Source: Papaver somniferum (taxonomy: Eukaryota; Streptophyta; Magnoliopsida; Ranunculales; Papaveraceae). Taken from it: a DNA stretch of 64,000 nucleotides. Within the stretch, counting starts at the first letter, position 1. Every line of letters begins with the position of its first letter. This document shows, piece after piece, positions 35,602-48,931 of the stretch. A program made the position numbers and the translations under genes. The notes under the pieces were generated by a model that searched no databases, was not told the origin of the DNA, and worked only from the letters and a program-made list of their open reading frames with translations. The stretch is taken from positions 80,487,082 through 80,551,081 of the forward strand of contig NC_039365.1 in assembly GCF_003573695.1 (NCBI RefSeq). The letters are read 5' to 3'.

Positions 35602-36929
35602 TGAAAAGGCGAGGGTACCCAAATATACCTCAAGCTAAAACTTTTCCTACCTATAAGTCCTTTCTCCGAAAGTGATTGTCTATGGACCGAGTCGAGACAA
35701 TACAACTAATCGGTTCACACTTCGTGTGATCGTCTATGGATACGAGATCGAGACAATACAACATCGAAGTATGTTTACTTGTTATAAAGGTTCGGACTTA
35801 ACCAAACACAATAGGATTGCTTATCAAGTAAATATGAATTAACGTTTGTGTAATTTACTTTAATTATAATAAAATAATTATAATGCGGAAAATAAAAGTA
35901 AATGACACAACAAGATTTTTTTAACGAGGAAACCGCAAATGCAGAAAAACCCCGGGACCTAGTCCAGAATTGAATACTCTCAGGATTAAGCCGCTACACA
36001 AAATTACACTAACTTCAAATATTTGAGACCAAGTAACTAACCCTATAGTTCACCTAGTTCCTTCTGTATTCCCACGCCTCCAACTTATAAATAAGTCACG
36101 TACTTGGAACAATTCCTTTGGTTAGTATTACAAACAGTAAAGGAACAACAAATCTGTTTGGTATCAACTGTATTCAACCAAGTGATATGAGTCGGACAAA
36201 TGCTCTTCTGTTTATCTCAACATAAACTCCTTCGTCAGGTCCTTAGATCTATCTTATATTCAACCATCCAAAGGTAATCGTTTAATATTTGCCAAGAACG
36301 CATTTAATCCGAAGAATCATGTTGATGCCGATCTACTCAATTAATCAATCCAATCTACCACAAGGATAAACCGATTATTAATTGGATCCTATTTTACCGA
36401 AACAAGTATTGTGCACACCAAAGATTATAAAACCCAAGTCAGATCTTCAATATCTTCTTTGTCTTCAAATCTTCTTAAATCTTCAATAAAAACCTGCACA
36501 CAATCACTTGAATCTCTTATGTTCAACCACGCACAGAACGGAGTCTGTTAACAATGGATTATCACAAGATCGTCTTTAGAACTAACAACAGTCTAAAGAT
36601 CCTTGTCGAAACTCTGAACTAGTTTGAGTGAATCTTATATCAGAAGAGAAGATTCTCAAGAATAAACAAACTAGGTGCAATCAGATTTCAACCACCGATA
36701 GTCAATCAAATCAATCGAAAACAAAGATAAACCGCAATTATCTAGTTTCCCACCAACGGGTCGCGCTAGAGCTTCTCAATCCCAAAGAAGACTTTAAAAC
36801 GAGCGGCCGTAAGAGATTTCACCTAATTAGATTACTCTCCTCTCTGATAGGCGGCTACACCGGTAACAAAGACAAAAGAGGAAGTCTGTTGTTACGAAGG
36901 ATTGGTTTGCTAGAAAGGCAAACTTCATG

Positions 36930-36937
36930 TATTTATA
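36930..36937 (-). promoter_or_regulatory. Candidate TATA box of C-type LTR
   Basis: TATAAATA on the minus strand about 1.49 kb from the LTR start. It is retained at 43460-43467, 45784-45791 and 53750-53757 in the other C-type LTRs. Confidence 0.55.
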
Positions 36938-37539
36938 GACAAGGAAGTTTGGACACCAAGGAATTTCCAAAAAAGAAAATATTCTCAAGATATTCCTAAA
37001 TGCACAGATTCGGTTTTCATAATTCCTGGAAATGCTCTATCCAAAAATAATAATCGAAATCTCTTGGAAAATCTAATTAGTAAATGCACATTGCTAATTC
37101 TGTAATTTCCCTACAAAGATAAATTAATAACCTTATTAAAATATTCTTAACTTACTTATGTTTCGATCCTGGGATTATCTTCCGTTAGCCGTTAAGAAAT
37201 ATCTTTGAACAATTATAGATTTGCCAAAGTTTGTCGACTACTTTTCTTTGTAAGTTCTCTTTCACAGTTACAACCTTGAAACCGATTTGCCACACTTCCA
37301 AACAAGTTTAGAATTGGTTCATCTGACTTTCAAGAACTATGTGATTGATCAAACCAACATTCAATCACAATCATGGGTTACGGTTCTACCAAAACAAGTT
37401 TCGGTTCTACCTCCATGTGAGTACTACGCATAGTCACACTAGCTTCCCAAAGATTCGGTTGACTAGATACTAGGATCGGTTCCCCACATATATATGGTAT
37501 CTAACTTATATGTGTTTCACATGTCCATAGGATCGGTTC

Positions 37540-37705
37540 CCCTTTCTGCTATAAACCTTGTTGCACCCCATACAAGGATCGGTTCCCCTTGATGTACTAC
37601 ACCCCTTATAAGGATCGGTTCCCTTTCCCTTACTAGGATCGGTTCCCTTTCCCTTACTAGGATCGGTTCCCTTTCCCTTACAAGGATCGGTTCCCTTTCC
37701 CCAAG
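37540..37705. repeat. GGATCGGTTCCC minisatellite in C1
   Basis: The core GGATCGGTTCCC recurs; the last four copies start at 37612, 37636, 37660 and 37684, an exact 24-bp period with CTTTCCCTTACTA linkers. Looser copies precede. A 72-codon minus-strand frame with GKGTDP(S/C/Y)K repeats is only a by-product of the period being a multiple of three. Confidence 0.9.
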
Positions 37706-38423
37706 GCAGACATAATCTGATCATACCACAGGTGATTACTTAAGATTGGTTTTACTAATAAAAGTTATACCAATACAAAAGTCATGACTTTGTGAATAGT
37801 TCTACCAAGAACACAACAAGTTGTGAGCGATTATACTCTATCATACATATTGGTTGTTCATAAGATATGCAATGAATAACAAAACCAATAACTCCTGGCA
37901 ATGTCCTTTTCGGTCCAAAAAGAAGTTTATGAACTTACTTCCTTAGAACACATGTAAAAATTGATCCCTAGGATGAAATCCTCACCTCATACCCGTACAT
38001 AATCACAATAACATTCAAATGATTATGGCGACGTCTTATCTACAAAGTTTAATGGTTAAGCAATAAACCTCATGTTGTATTCCTTAATACTATGTCTATA
38101 TAGAGTTCAAATATGCTTTGCAGTTATGTTTTCAATATGCACGACTTGAAAGATATGTTAGGGAATGAAACAGTTCAAGTCAAATATCACTAACCTCAAG
38201 TGGAAGGATGATTGTTGTCGTTATAGCTCCTTGCTTCTTCACATCTTCAAGACTTCGCAATACTTGTAATGTCTCATATCCTAATATTTTCAAGCTAACC
38301 TATACGAAGTTGACTCTAGTACATAATCAAGCGACTCTTAACATGAGTTTTGATTCACTAAAATATGACAACCAAACTTGACATACCAACGCTTGGTGGG
38401 TTCAACCGAGCAATGCTCTAACA

Positions 38424-40128
38424 CAACAACACATAACATGCATACATTCAATCCTTAAAAATGCAACCCGTTGACAATATAATAACAAAGCTCATACTCC
38501 CCTTAAAGGTGAGATAGGTAGGTTTGCAATCCTCACGTCTTTGTTATACCAAATCATATGATATGTTACTCCCCCTTAGTCTATGCTTTTCCTCATTCGT
38601 TAGATAAATGTTCAAGCATCATTGTCCTCTTTCCTAGTAACACCAATCAATATAAATTGACACCAGCATCACTTGTTTACTCCACATATTTCTCCCCCTT
38701 TTTGTCACAAAATGACAAAGAAACGAAAAAATAAAGGACAACAGGAAAAGGATCTTACAAATCTTAAAATAGACTTGCAACCTGTTGAGTCAAGCACGAG
38801 GGTTCCACACACCATTTTTGATAACCAATATCAAAACCAAAACTACAAATTAATTATGTTTTGATATGTTATCATGGAAACAAATGCCCGAAGCAATTTT
38901 CCCAACTAGTTTAGAAAACCAAAAATCAACTAATCACATTAGTTCCTTTGCTAAACCGATTGTATGAATACAATCGCTTCATTCGATAAGACCAGAACAA
39001 AGATAAACTCTATTTTTCTCATCAGGTTCTAATTATCCATATAACTTAGACCTTTAAGTTTTAAACAAGGCAAATACTAGGTTAGTTAACTAGCATTTCT
39101 TTTTTAGGCATTCGGTTAGACTTGAATAACCGAAACCTCCACTTTGATAAGTCTAACTAAGATCAGAATTAACTTAGTTTCTCTTATCCGGAATCGAATT
39201 GGACTAAACAACTCTTCCCGTCAACATATTCTTTTGTCAAGCCATAAATAATTCATACAAACCAAAACAAATCAACTTGCATAATTATTCACCTCAACCG
39301 GAAGCAATTGAAACAACATAAACATTAAAGCACTGCAATTGCACCGTAAAATTTGTAAGCCTAAACAATTAATACCACACAACAAATTAAGATAACAATA
39401 GTTTTTCTTAACTGGAACCAATTGAATCACACACACATAATGGAATAAAAACATCAATTGTACAGAATTTTGGTAAGCAAAAGCAAAAAGATATAAGCAA
39501 TAACATTAGGCTTTTCTTAAACAAGAAAACAATTAACTAACAAGATTATTACCTCAATTTCGCATCCAACTTCTCCAATATAACATCGCATCTTCTTCTT
39601 CCAGGGAGAATTGATATCGAAATACCATTATGTTGTCATCCTTATACAAAAACAAAAGAATAACAACAACCAACTTTTACCAGAGGACGGTTGAAAATCG
39701 GTTTTTAACTATTGCAAGCAAAAGTTGAAAACCTGCGAAACACATATGCTTTTATGCTAAACCAAAACCTATTCAACATATTGTGACTTTTTCACATATT
39801 GTTTCTATCAGAACCCCTCATGATCCTTTGATAAAGCCTACCAACATGGGATAGAACTTAATTATGCTAAATCAAAAAAGTCACCCAAACCATAAGGGTT
39901 CACACCATATTATGAGATCGAATATCAAGGTAATAAAACCAAAATCAAACATCTCATAAACATTCATAGCAATAATTAAAGCATTCAAGCACAGGCTATG
40001 TATCAAAAAATATCACAAGAAAAATTATAAATCAAATAACTTTATTCATAATAGTTTTTATTCATAATAGACTTAATACAATCAATGAAAGAAATCAAAA
40101 ATTGCAGCCTATTTTTCTGGAGTTCAAC
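38424..40128 (-). other. E3 3' non-coding region
   Basis: AT-rich, about 1.7 kb, with two polypurine-like tracts (38569-38578, 38692-38705; the second followed by GTCACAAAATGAC, a small inverted repeat). I see no supported coding sequence on either strand. Confidence 0.6.
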
Positions 40129-40477
40129 TCAATCCTTCATATCAGCACTAAATGAAGGTGGATTTCTACTTTTAGTCTTCAGCTTGTGAATTTCTTCAAG
40201 TAGAAAACCTTGTTGCTTAAGAAGAACTTCTTGCAGGTGAGAAATGTTCGTGAAGGATTCTGCAAGAGCATGTAGTTTTGTCTTTGACTGAACACAAAAG
40301 AGTGTCAATGCTTCAATACACTGGTCTTTCTTCAGCGTATTCTCTCTTTCCTTCTTAATAAGCCAATCTTCCTTTTTTGATTTTACCCCTAATATCAAGA
40401 GAAGGTCCTGACTTAATCTTAGGTTGATCATTCTGATCTGTCATCTTATCATACGAAGATGTTGGATCCAGACTCAT
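40129..40477 (-). pseudogene. E3 small orphan ORF, frameshifted
   Basis: Starts at ATG 40477 with MSLDPTSSYDKMTDQ, the same first four residues and the same position (between gag and the 3' region) as the E2 small ORF. The first frame ends at 40355. The adjacent frame (40431-40129) continues with a charged, probably helical segment (KKERENTLKKDQ, LQEVLLKQQGFLLEEIHKLK). No known family. The conserved start suggests descent from one ancestral ORF, though the rest has diverged. Confidence 0.5.
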
Positions 40478-40641
40478 GGTTCGGATAAGGAAAGACCGAA
40501 GAAGGAGGAGGATCTCTTTATAATTTTCATACTTCCGAAAATATAATATCCCTAAAGATACGAATATACAAAATGTTTTCAATTACTAGATTTTATTTCC
40601 ATAATCTACACAAAAAGTGTCTTGATTTTCTTCTTCCTCAA

Positions 40642-42060
40642 TCATATTTGGCACACAAGATGAGGAAAGAATTCTAATACCGATAATGTGGTATTAGTAT
40701 GAGATTTTCTCTCATTATGGAATTTTGAACAACCAGAGTGTTCTTGATCTAGCATCGTATGAGAAATTATCCTCTTGTTACCTCGAACTACTGAAGTATC
40801 TTGACATCGACTTGGGTTGCCTATGCAACTCTTAACAATTCTGTTTTTGAGACAGTTTTTGCATCTTGTCTTATTTTTCCCTTTACCATTAGACGATTTA
40901 ATAACATCGCAAGACATGTCCATTCTTAAAATGGGTAGATCACTAATGAAGGAGGAAGAAATAAGATTGAAAAATAATGCAATATTAGTTGTTTTCTCAT
41001 CTTCGGAATTGTATGAATCAGAGGTCTCATCTTGAGTTACAGCTAATGCCTTTTTCCCAGTGTATTTCTTAACATTGGGACAGTCTTTATCAATATGACC
41101 AAACCCTTTACACCTGAAGCATTGCGGCTGATATTCATCATCTTCTTCATGATCCTTTTTTGACAGGAACTCGATCATGTGGACGAGAAGATCGGTGAGT
41201 ATCCTTTATGAATCTCTTATTCCTTTTCTTTAAGAGATCTCGAAACTGTCTAGTAATTAATGATAATGATTGTTCAATTCATCATCAGAGTTTTCTGCAA
41301 TCTGTTCATTTGAATCATCCGTGTGTATATTCCTTTCCATAGAATCCTTTGGAATTTTTTCAGCTTTGAAAGCAATTCCTTTATTTAGAATAGACTGTGA
41401 TTCATGATCAAAGATCTTTAACTTTTCAACGAGTGTGCTTCGTGAGAGAGTCGAGAGATCATTTGCTTCTATGATTGCATGCTTCTTAGAATCGTATCTT
41501 GAAGGCAACGATCTGAGAATTTTACACACTATTTCATTTTCAGATATAGTCTTTCCAAGAGAGAAAGAGGCATTGATTATCTCAGAGAGTTTAATATGAA
41601 ACTCTTCAAAAGTGTCGTTGTCATCCATTTGAAGGTTTTCCCAATCCGACGTAAGAGTCTGAAGTCTAGCTTCTTTCTATGAAGTGTTTCCTTCAAATAC
41701 GATCTGAAGATTATCCCAAGCTTCTTTCGAAGTTTGACATGTTGATACATGATGTTGTAGATCCAGGCTTACAACATGTATTATAGCATTCAAACCATCT
41801 GAATTCTGCTTAGCAAGTGCCTTTTCTTCGTTTGAAAAATCTACTAGGCATTTAAGCTCAGTATCTGAATTTTCTATCTTTGGAAGAATATAACTATCGA
41901 CGACTAATAACCAAGTATTAAAGTCTCGTGATTGAAGAAAAGATAGCATAGCAGATTTCCACCACATATAGTTTGTCCTGTCAAATCTTGGCGGTACGTT
42001 AATTGAAGTCGATTCATGAGAACTCGAGTTCATTCTTATAGGATGGATCGCACCAAACAC
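40642..42060 (-). pseudogene. gag: E3 gag (DUF4219/UBN2 with zinc knuckle)
   Basis: The N-terminal domain is in 42060-41677: SINVPPRFDRTNYMWWKSAM, AKQNSDGLNAIIHVV, and LQIVFEGNTS before a stop. The second domain is in 41628-41257: FSLGKTISENEIVCKILRSL, KLKIFDHES. The C-terminal frame (41178-40642) has CFRCKGFGHIDKDC, a CX2CX4HX4C knuckle (41121-41080); the second knuckle position reads CKNCLKNRIVKSC and lacks the His. It is closely parallel to E2 gag in order and motif spacing. The first stop (about 41674) and the frame breaks differ from those of E2, so decay was independent. Confidence 0.88.
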
Positions 42061-42088
42061 TGATTGTTAGATCTTTTCATGTTTGCCT

Positions 42089-42100
42089 GCTCTGATACTA
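42089..42100 (-). other. E3 primer binding site (initiator tRNA-Met, one mismatch)
   Basis: The minus strand reads TAGTATCAGAGC, two bases from the 5' LTR, against TGGTATCAGAGC in E2 and E5. Confidence 0.85.
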
Positions 42101-42102
42101 AT

Positions 42103-44965
42103 TGAAAAGGCGAGGGTACCCAAATATACCTCAAGCTATAACTTTTCCTTCCTATAAGTCCTATATCCGAAAGTGATTGTCAATGGACTGAGTCGAGAGA
42201 ATACAACAAATCGGTTCACACTTTGTGTGATCGTCTATGGATACGAGATCGAGACAATATAACGACGAAGTGTGTTTACTTGATACAAAGGTTCGGAATT
42301 AACCAAACACAATAAAGGTTCGGACTTAACCAAACACAATAGGATTACTTATCAAGTAAATAGGAATTAACGTTTGTGTAATTTACTTCAATTATAATAA
42401 AATAATTATAATTCGGAAATATAAAGTAAATGACACAGCAAGATATTGTTAACGAGGAAACCGAAAATGCAGAAAAACCCCGGGACTTTGTCCAGAATTG
42501 AATACTCTCAGGATTAAGCCGCTATACAAAATAAACCAACTTCGTATAGTTGAGACCAAACAACTAAACCTATATTTCACCTAGTTCCGTCTGTATTCCC
42601 ACGCCTCCGACCTGTAAACAAGTCACGTACTTAGACCAATTCCTTTGGTTCGTATTCCAAACAGTAAAGGAACAACAAATTTGTTTGGTATCAACTCTCT
42701 TCAACCAAGTGATATGAGTTGGACAAAGGCTCTTCTGTTTATCTTAACATAAACTCCTTTGCCAGGTTCCAAGATCTATCTTATGTTCAATCACCAAAAG
42801 GTAATCGTTAATATTTTGCAATCAATACCTTTAATCCCAAGGAAACTTATTGATGCCGATCTACACAACTATTCTATCAAAGTACCACAAGGATAAATCG
42901 ATTATAGTTGGATCCTCTTTTACCGAAACAAGTATTGTGCATACCAAAGATTTATATAACCAAGTCAGAAATCTTCTATCTCTTCTTTGTCTTCAAATCT
43001 TCTTAGATCTTCAATAAACACCTGCACACAACTACTTGAATCTCTTGTGATCAATCACGCACAGAACGGAGTCTGTTAACAATGGATTATCACAAGATCG
43101 TCTTTAGCACTAACAACAGTCTAAAGATCCCTTTCTAAACCTTGAACTAGTTTGAGTGAATCTTATATCAGAAGAGTAGATTCTCAAGCATAAACAAACT
43201 AGGTGCAATCAAAGTTCAACCACCGTTATTCAATCAAATCAATATGAAAACAAAAGATAAACCGCAATTATCTAGTTTCCCACCAACGGTACGCGCTAGA
43301 GCTTCTCAATCCCAAAGAAGAGTTTAAACTGAGCGGTCGTAAGAGATTTCGCCTAATTAGGTTACTCTCCTCTCCGAATAGGCGGCTTCACCAGTAACAG
43401 TACAACATAGGAAGTTTACTTTCACGAAGGATTAGTTTGCCCGAAATGCAAACTTCAAGTATTTATAGACAAGGAAGTTTGAACAACGAGGAATTTCCAA
43501 AACCGAAAATATTCTTAAGATATTCTATAATAATTTCCATATTCGGTTTTCATAATTCCTGAGAATTCTTTGTCCAAAATATTGATCGAAAATCTCCTTG
43601 GAAAATCTTTAACTAGCAAATGCACATTACTAATTCTTATTTTCCATATATAATTAAAAACCTTAATTAAAAGATTCTTAACTTATTTAATTTCGATCCT
43701 GGGATTTACTTCCTTCTTAGCCATTAAGGAATATCTTTGAACAATAAAAAATATACGCATTACTGCACCTGTTCAAAGTGTGTCGACATCCTTTCATTGT
43801 AAGTCCTTTTTCATACTTACTCACTTGAAACTGATTTACCACACTTCCAAACAAGTTTATAATTGGTTCATCTGACTTTCAAGAACTATGTGATTGATCA
43901 AGTAACACCCAATCACAAATCATGGGTTTAACGGTTATACCAAAACAAATTTCGGTTCTACCTCCATATGAGTATTGTGCATAGTCACACTAGCTTCCCA
44001 AAATTCGGTTGACTAGGTAATAGGATCGGTTCCCCACATATATATGGTATCTAACTCATATGTGTTGCACATGTCCATAGGATCGGTTCCACTTTGCCTA
44101 AAAACGTGTTGCACATGTCCATAGGATCGGTTCCCCTTTCTTCTATAAACCTTGTTGCACCCCATACAAGGATCGATTACCCTTTGTGATGTGTTGCACC
44201 TCTTACTAGGATCGGTTCCCCTTTACCTAGTGTTAGGCCTTACAAACAACACAAACTCGATCATACCATCAGGTGATTACTTAAGATCGGTTTCACTAAT
44301 AAAAGTCATACCAATACAAAAGTCAGGCCTCATGTGAATAGTTTTACCAAGAACACAAACAAGTCATGAGCGGTTATATTAATCACACATATTGGTCATT
44401 CATAAGATATGCAATGAAGATCAACCCCAATAACGCCTGGCGATTTCCTTTTCGGTTCACAAACAAAGTTCATGAACTTACATCCTTAAAATACATGTAA
44501 GAACATTGTTTCCTAGGGTGAAATCCTCACCTCATACCTATATATAATCACAATAGCATTCATACGATTATGTTGATGTCTTATCTACAAAGTTTAATGG
44601 TTGAGTAATAAACTCGTATTGTATTCCTTAATACTATGTCTATCTAGAGTATTCATGCTTCGCAGTTTTGTTTTCAGTATGCAGGATTTGAAAGATACAT
44701 TAGGGAGTGAAACATTTCAAGTCAAATATCACTAACCTCAAGTGGAAGGATGATGTTGTGGTTGTAGCTCCGTACTTCTTCACTTCTTCAAGTCTTCGCA
44801 ATACTTGTAATGTCTCATATCCTAATACTTTCAAGCTAACCTATACGAAGTTGACTCTAGTACATTTAATCAAGCGACTCTTAAATGAATTTTGGTTCAC
44901 TAAAATATGACAACCAAACTTGACATACCAACGCTTGGTGGGTTCAACCGAGCTATGCTCTAACA
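42103..44965 (-). repeat. E3 right (5') LTR
   Basis: 2863 bp, TGAAAAGGCGAGGG to GCTCTAACA. It contains the shared block near 42448-42497 and a GGATCGGTTCCC minisatellite at about 44021-44222 with fewer, more diverged copies than C1. Confidence 0.92.
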
Positions 44966-47236
44966 TCACGCACTGGACCAATTATTTTGGTTCGTATTCC
45001 AAACAGTAAAGGAACAACAAATATGTTCGGTAACAACTCTTTTCAAACAAGTGATATGAGTTTTACAAAAGGATCTTCCGTTTATCCCAATCAACTCCTC
45101 TGTCAGGTTCTTAGATCTATCTATTTAACAACTACCAAAGTAATTGTTTAGACTATGCAATCAATACTCTTAATCAAAAAGAAATGTATTGACGCCGATC
45201 TACTCAACTAATCAATCAAGGTTATCACAAAGATAAAGAGATTATAGTTGAATTCCCAGCCGATCAAGTTTTATGCACACCAAAGATTATGAACTCAAAT
45301 AAGAAATCTTCTTTGTCTTCAAATCTTCTTAGATCTTCAGAAAACACCTGCACACAAACAAATTGAATCTCTTGTGATAAATCACACACAGAACAGAGTC
45401 TGTTAACGATGGATTATCACAAGACGTCTTTAGATCTACAAATAGTTCTAAAGATCCCCGTCGATACTTCGATCTAGTTTGAGTGAATCTTATATCAGAA
45501 GAGAAGACTCTCAAGCATAAACAAACTAGGTGAAATCATAGTTCAACAACCGTTAGTCAATCAAATCAATCGAAAACTAATAATAAACTGCAATTATCTA
45601 GTTTCCCACCAACGGTACTCGTAAAGCTTATCAATCCCAAAGAAGTCTTTAAAATAAGTGTTTGTAAGAGATTTTGCCTAATTACGGTACTTTCCTCTCC
45701 GAATAGACGACTCCACCAGTAAAAACACAATTAGGTTGTTTTGCTGGTTATGAGGATTAGTTTGCTCGAAATGCAAACTTCAATATTTATAGACCAAGGA
45801 AGTTTGGACACCAAGGAATTTCCAAAACTGAATATTCTCAAAGATATGCAATAAAGGAAAATACGTTTTTCATAATTCCTGGAAATGTTCTGTCCAAATA
45901 TTGACCGAATCTCAATAGAAAATCTCCAATTAGTAAATGCACATTACCAATTTTTATTTTCTAAAGATATGCATTTAATTGCTGGAAATTAAAAGCATAT
46001 AAAACTAAAAACCTTAGTTATTAAGGTTTTTAGTTATTAAGGAATATATCTTTGAACAATAATAGATAAGAATTACTGCACATGTTCAAAGTATGTCGAC
46101 ATCTTTACTTTGTAAATCCTTTTTCATATTTACAATCTTGGAACCGATTTGCCACATTTCCTAACAAGTTTAGAATTGGTTCATCTGACTTCCAAGAACT
46201 ATGTGATTGATTATCCTATCAAATCACCATTAATGGGTTTCACGGTTCTACCAAAACACAAAGCTTCGGTTCTACCTCCATGTGGGTACTAGGATCGGTC
46301 ACACTAGCTTTCCAAAAATTGGTTGACTAGGTATTAGGATCGGTTACCACATATTTATGGTATTTTACTTGTGATCGGTTTCACAAGTCATAGGATCGGT
46401 TACCAATTACTAAGACTTGTTGCACCTCTTACAAGGATCGATTCCACATACTTGTGATCGGTTGCACCTCTTACTAGGATCGGTTCCCCAATGTCTAGAG
46501 TTGGTCATACCAATTGAAACATATCGATCACACCATCTCAGGTGATTACTTAAGATCGGTTTCACTAATAAAAGTCATACCAATACAAAATTCAGGCATT
46601 GTGAATAGTTACCAAGATACATAAACAAGTTATAAGCGATACTAAAAAGACATATCGGTAATCCAAATATTTGCAATGAATAACAATACCAATAAGCCTA
46701 GCGATTTCCCTTTCGATTAAAAAAACAAGTTTATGAATTGTACTTCCTTTAAACAAATGTAAAACATTGTTTCCTAGGACGAAATCTTCACCCATACCCA
46801 TACTTAATCACAATGGCAGTCATACGATTGTGTCGATGTCTTATATACAATGTTCAAAAGATAGACGTTATACTTCGTATTGTAATTCCTTAATACTATG
46901 TCTATCTAGAGTATAATCATCCACAGCTTCGTAGTTATGTTTTCAATATGCACGACTTGAAATATAGGTTAGGAATGAAACTGTTCAAGTCAAATATTAC
47001 TAGCCTCAAGTGGAAGGATGATGTCATCGATGTAGCTCTTTACTTCTTCTCATTCTTCAAGTATTCACGTAATACTTGTAAGTCTCATATCCTAGTAACT
47101 TTCTATCTAACCTATACGAATTTGACTCTAGTAAATAATCAAGCGACTCTTTTAAATGAGTTTTGATTCATTAAAATATGACAACCAAACTTGACATACC
47201 AACGCTTGGTGGGTTCAACCGAGCAATGCTCTAACA
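44966..47236 (-). repeat. C4: C-type LTR, right 2.27 kb
   Basis: Begins in mid-LTR at TCACGCACTGGACC, corresponding to 52921-52945 of C5, and ends GCTCTAACA at 47236. E3 is inserted in it. No interior follows, only CACAG and then LTR D. It is either a solo LTR or one end of an element whose other side lies left of the window. Minisatellite at about 46330-46490. Confidence 0.85.
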
Positions 47237-48342
47237 CACAGCTCATGTATGATACTAGTTGTATAAGCTAGAGTCGATTCTCCTTTAACCTTAGGTTTTT
47301 CACGAAACCCTGTAGGTTAACGGCTTAAAGACTTCATTGGGATTGTGAAGCCAGACCCAACTATTTTCTATGTAGTTGCGTGATCTGATCTTGCTGTTTT
47401 CTATCGTGATTTAATACAATCGTAAGATTGGCTTGAGATTTATATTTACGATAGGAAGGATTGAAAAGCAGTCACAAACACATTCGTCTCATCGTTTTTG
47501 ATTCCACAATACCTTGTTTCGTTAATCGATTAAGATTATTGTGAGGTAATTGATAATACTAGGCTGTTCTTCGGGAATATAAGTCTGGGTTATCAATTGG
47601 TTCCCGTTCACCTTGATTTATCAAAAGATGGAACGAAAACTCGTAGGTATATCTGTGGGAGACATATTTATCTATTCAATAGACTTTTCTGTATGATACA
47701 GATTTGTTTATCAAGTCTTCGACTTTGCGTCGTAGAAACTCTTAGTTGTGGGTGAGATCAGCTAAGGGAATCAAGTGTGTAGTATCCTGCTGGGATCAGA
47801 GACGTAAGGAACGTGACTATACCTTGATCAGTGTGAGATTGATTAGGGCTCAACTACATTCCAGGCCGAAGTAAGCTTTGTAGTAGGCTAGTGTTTGTAG
47901 CGGCTTAATACAATGTGGTGTTCAAATCTGGACTAGGTCCCTGGTTTTTTCTGCATTTGCGATTTCCTCGTTAACAAAACTTCTGGTGTCTGTGTTATTT
48001 CTTTTTCGCATTATATTTTGTTATATAATTGAAATATCTCAGGTTGTGCGTTGAATCGATCAATTGGTAAATCCAACCTTGGTTGTTGATTGAAATTGAT
48101 TGATCCTTGAACATTTGTCTTTAGTACCGTTCAAGTTATTTCTCTCGTATTCAATCAGGCTCGCAAATTATTATTTGCTTGATTTCGAATTGAATTGAGA
48201 AATTGAGATATAACTCTTTGATATACTTTTCTTAAGATTGAGTCTAACTGTCTAGTTGATTCATTTGAAAGTATATTGGAGTTAGTCCATACAGATTGCT
48301 AAGCGAAATATTGGGTGAGGTTGTTAGACCCCCGTTTTTTCA
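47237..48342 (+). repeat. D: E2/E5-type LTR, right 1.1 kb, plus orientation
   Basis: Homologous to the last 1.1 kb of the E5 LTR (about 60055-61160), from GATACTAGTT to GTTAGACCCCCGTTTTTTCA. The shared block is at 47926-47980. No primer site follows: the next base is Tat coding sequence, so this is a solo LTR or a far end. Its left part is off the window. Confidence 0.85.
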
Positions 48343-48527
48343 CCCGCGCCTTCTCTGTTGGATGAACCATCTACGAATATCTCCCACCTTCGTAGCTGAG
48401 GTTCGAGTGGATTCTCCGGGTCCTCCTTGTCTTCTTTCATTCCTGTAATGTCGCCCACCTCCGCTTCATAGTTGATGCCTTCCTGGTTTCGATAATAATT
48501 TGGAATTGCTTGATCAATGCGTTCCAC
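48343..48527 (-). pseudogene. Tat second (archaeal-type) RNase H, cut by LTR D
   Basis: LRRWEIFVDGSSNREGAG is the start of the extra RNase H that marks the Tat clade; the catalytic Asp is at 48371-48369. LTR D begins directly after the Gly-Ala-Gly stretch, so the remaining two thirds are off-window. Confidence 0.8.
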
Positions 48528-48724
48528 TTTGCCATTCTTCCTATCTTCTCCGTGCTATCGAGGATTTGTCCTATTTGGGCCTTTGTTAAGATTCAGATGG
48601 TATGTGCGTCGAAGTAGATCCTTAGCTTCTGTGTTGCGATTACTAAGGCATATATTAGTTGTTCCACCTTTGTGTAATTCCGCTCTGCTGAATTAAGTGC
48701 CTTGCTGATGTGGTAGATGGGCTT

Positions 48725-48931
48725 TTATTCTTGTCCTTGGACTCGCACCAGTACTGCGCTCAAAACGTAGTTAGTTGCTGTCAAGTAGAGAGTAAGCACC
48801 TCGTCTGGCTCTGGTTTTTGTAAGATAGGTACGGAGGCCAAGTACTCCTTGATCTTCTGGAAGGCTTGTTCGCATTCTGTAGTCCATATGAACCGACTTC
48901 CTTTCTTTAGCATATCAAACATGCTTTGCAT
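48725..48931 (-). pseudogene. Tat RT-RNase H junction
   Basis: Carries the RT thumb/RNase H junction: FIWTTECEQAFQKIKEYL, PILQKPEPDEVLTLYL and NYVLSAVLVR. The usual catalytic Asp of Ty3 RNase H (in D-A-S) is replaced by YLTATN, as expected for the degenerate first RNase H of Tat elements. Confidence 0.75.

Larger units (their letters stand above)
35602..38423 (-). mobile_element. Solo LTR C1, copia type
   Basis: 2822 bp, TGAAAAGGCGAGGG to GCTCTAACA, flanked by CAACA at 35597-35601 and 38424-38428. It is the same family as the E3 LTRs, C4 and C5. On the minus strand TATAAATA (36937-36930) is a good TATA candidate shared by the family. It includes a GGATCGGTTCCC minisatellite (37540-37705). 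Confidence 0.93.
35046..44965 (-). mobile_element. E3: Sirevirus-like copia element lacking pol (right part)
   Basis: The left LTR is represented only by its last 455 bp, because E1 inserted into it; the rest lies left of the window. The interior 35501-42102 (3.8 kb without the nested solo LTR) contains a small ORF and gag. The right LTR is 42103-44965. Primer site at the right and polypurine tract at the left set the minus orientation. E3 lies in an LTR of its own family (C4); the right TSD should be TCACG at 44966-44970. Confidence 0.88.

Noticed and set aside
37540..37705. Regular repeats that could be mistaken for a CRISPR array
   Set aside because: Spacers are near identical and only about 12 bp, the repeat lies in a plant LTR, and there are no associated genes.
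37506..37724. Minus-strand frame with GKGTDP repeats, resembling a repeat protein
   Set aside because: It is the direct result of a 24-bp minisatellite that is a multiple of three. Other family copies do not keep it open.
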